From assembly GCA_035647815.1 (NCBI GenBank), contig DASRMR010000008.1, positions 1-64,000 of the forward strand: a stretch of 64,000 nt of DNA, in the 5' to 3' direction. Shown here piece by piece: positions 62,873 through 64,000 of this stretch (within the stretch, counting starts at the first letter, position 1; each line of letters begins with the position of its first letter). The notes under the pieces are model-generated. The model searched no databases. It saw nothing but the letters and a program-made list of their open reading frames with translations, and was not told where the DNA came from. Source of the stretch: JAAYRQ01 sp035647815 (GTDB lineage: Bacteria > Bacillota > Syntrophomonadia > Syntrophomonadales > Syntrophomonadaceae). The position numbers and the translations under genes were made by a program.

Positions 62873-62995
62873 AAAAAACCTCCGCAGACAATGCAGAGGT
62901 TAATATACACATAAAAATGTATAAATATTATAAAACCTCGGCAGGCGAATTTAAATTCATTATGGCATAGCCACCGGCTGTCTACAGTCGTAATT
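62873..62995 (-). promoter_or_regulatory. L10 leader RNA with attenuator
   Basis: Minus-strand RNA between rplA and rplJ has the L10-leader elements AGACAGCCGG and CCTGCCGAGGT. It ends in a terminator hairpin, AACCTCTGCA/TGCGGAGGTT (62892-62901 with 62877-62886), followed by TTTTTTGATTTG. L10/L12 binding to the leader would favour termination, as known in Bacillus. Confidence 0.82.
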
Positions 62996-63018
62996 TTCAG
63001 TTTTTAATCTACTATATT

Positions 63019-63720
63019 CTACTTGCTAGCTGCTATTAATGCAAGTGGATTAATTTTAATGCCAGGTCCCATAGTAGAACATATAGTAGCTGAACGCATA
63101 TACTGTCCTTTGGCTGCTGCTGGTCTAGACTTTATTAAAATATCAGCAATAGCTTCTAAGTTATCTTGAAGCTTATCTACTTCAAAAGATACTTTGCCAA
63201 TCGGAACATGAACAATTGCATTTCTATCGGTACGATACTCAATCCTACCTGCCTTTAGTTCTGTTATAGTACGTTCTAAGTCCATTGTAACTGTGCCCGC
63301 TTTAGGATTAGGCATTAGACCTCTAGGCCCCAAAACTCTACCTAATTTACCTGCTACGCTCATCATATCAGGTGTAGCGACAGCTACTTCAAAATCAAAC
63401 CATCCACCTTCAATTTTTTCTGCTAGTTCTTCCCCACCAACAAAATCTGCACCAGCTGCTTCAGCTTCCTGTGCTTTCTCACCTTTAGCAAAAACTATAA
63501 CTCTTATATCCTTGCCAGTTCCATGTGGAAGACTTACTGTCCCTCTTACTTGTTGATCAGCACTTTTAACATCGACTCCTAATTGCAAATGAAGTTCCAC
63601 AGTTTCATCGAATTTAGCAGTAGAAACTTCTTTCATCAATGCTAATGCATCAGTAGGTTCATACAATTTATGTTTATCAACTTTGCTAGAAGCTTCTCTA
63701 TAAGCTTTGCCTCTTTTCAT
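63019..63720 (-). CDS. rplA: 50S ribosomal protein L1
   Basis: A 233-residue L1 of the E-site stalk, with the family's M-P-N-P-K-A-G-T-V segment. It follows rplK by 59 bases. Confidence 0.97.
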   Translation of the reverse strand: MKRGKAYREASSKVDKHKLYEPTDALALMKEVSTAKFDETVELHLQLGVDVKSADQQVRGTVSLPHGTGKDIRVIVFAKGEKAQEAEAAGADFVGGEELAEKIEGGWFDFEVAVATPDMMSVAGKLGRVLGPRGLMPNPKAGTVTMDLERTITELKAGRIEYRTDRNAIVHVPIGKVSFEVDKLQDNLEAIADILIKSRPAAAKGQYMRSATICSTMGPGIKINPLALIAASK

Positions 63721-63779
63721 CTTTCTACCTCCTTGTGGTATAACGGTTTTATCCTCCCACTATTTGCTAAGATTATACT

Positions 63780-64000
63780 TTAATCAGTAACAACTATACC
63801 CATGCTACGAGCAGTTCCCTCGATCATTCTTATAGCAGCATCTATGTCTGCCGCATTCAAATCTTCTTTTTTAGCCTCTGCAATTTCAACTAGTTTTGCA
63901 CGAGTAACTTTACCCACCTTTTTCTTATCGGGCTCACCCGAACCTTTATCAATATTAATAGCCTTTTTCAGAAGATCAGATGCAGGTGGTGATTTCAATT
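63780..64000 (-). CDS. rplK: 50S ribosomal protein L11 (C-terminal part)
   Basis: The last 73 residues or so of L11; the frame is open to the window edge, so the true start is outside. K-S-P-P-A-S-D-L-L-K-K and the C-terminal G-T-A-R-S-M-G-I form the rRNA-binding domain. The internal ATG-like codon near 63998 is not the start. Confidence 0.95.
   Translation of the reverse strand, partial: LKSPPASDLLKKAINIDKGSGEPDKKKVGKVTRAKLVEIAEAKKEDLNAADIDAAIRMIEGTARSMGIVVTD

Overview
The window is a low-GC Clostridia-type chromosome segment. Evidence includes an S-layer (SLH) protein, strong Shine-Dalgarno sites with several TTG and GTG starts, ribosomal leader RNAs of the Firmicutes type, an EcfA1-EcfA2-EcfT module after rplQ, and oxygen-independent class III ribonucleotide reductase. 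A polyhydroxyalkanoate (PHA) synthesis cluster and a likely selenoprotein point to an anaerobe of the Syntrophomonas kind. That taxonomic placement is inference. No tRNA, rRNA, CRISPR array or intact insertion sequence was found.

Positions 1-16.7 kb are accessory and biosynthetic, almost all on the minus strand. They hold a partial SLH protein, carbamate kinase (arcC), a 55-residue zinc-ribbon protein, a PHA module (two PhaC-type proteins, PhaJ, a PhaE/PhaR subunit, a phasin-like protein, and one plus-strand lipase-type hydrolase set between them), nrdDG behind a promoter with two NrdR boxes, and the arginine genes argC-J-B-D and argF. Between argD and argF lies an inverted pair of highly structured elements that share a conserved core but have unrelated closing stems.

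Positions 17-29.3 kb are mixed. A LysR regulator faces a ferredoxin. Next is a cytoplasmic-type molybdopterin oxidoreductase with DmsB- and DmsC-like partners, bracketed by two OFA-type MFS transporters. Then come a metallo-beta-lactamase-fold hydrolase, an ArsC/Spx-family gene whose catalytic cysteine codon is an in-frame TGA (probable selenocysteine), a cell-wall amidase, and a plus-strand acyl-CoA synthetase.

Positions 29.4-64 kb are the large ribosomal/transcription superoperon, entirely on the minus strand. In transcription order it runs: rplK (partial), rplA, [L10 leader], rplJ, rplL, [repeat-bearing spacer and a membrane protein], rpoB, rpoC, an L7Ae-like gene, rpsL, rpsG, fusA, tuf, rpsJ, the S10/spc/alpha genes, rplQ, ecfA1, ecfA2, ecfT, truA, [L13 leader], rplM, rpsI. 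Gene order is canonical except for the insertion between rplL and rpoB.

The best leads for new biology are the UGA-containing ArsC/Spx-like gene at 25745-26098, the paired structured elements at 11988-12326, and the repeat-flanked spacer at 61601-61835.
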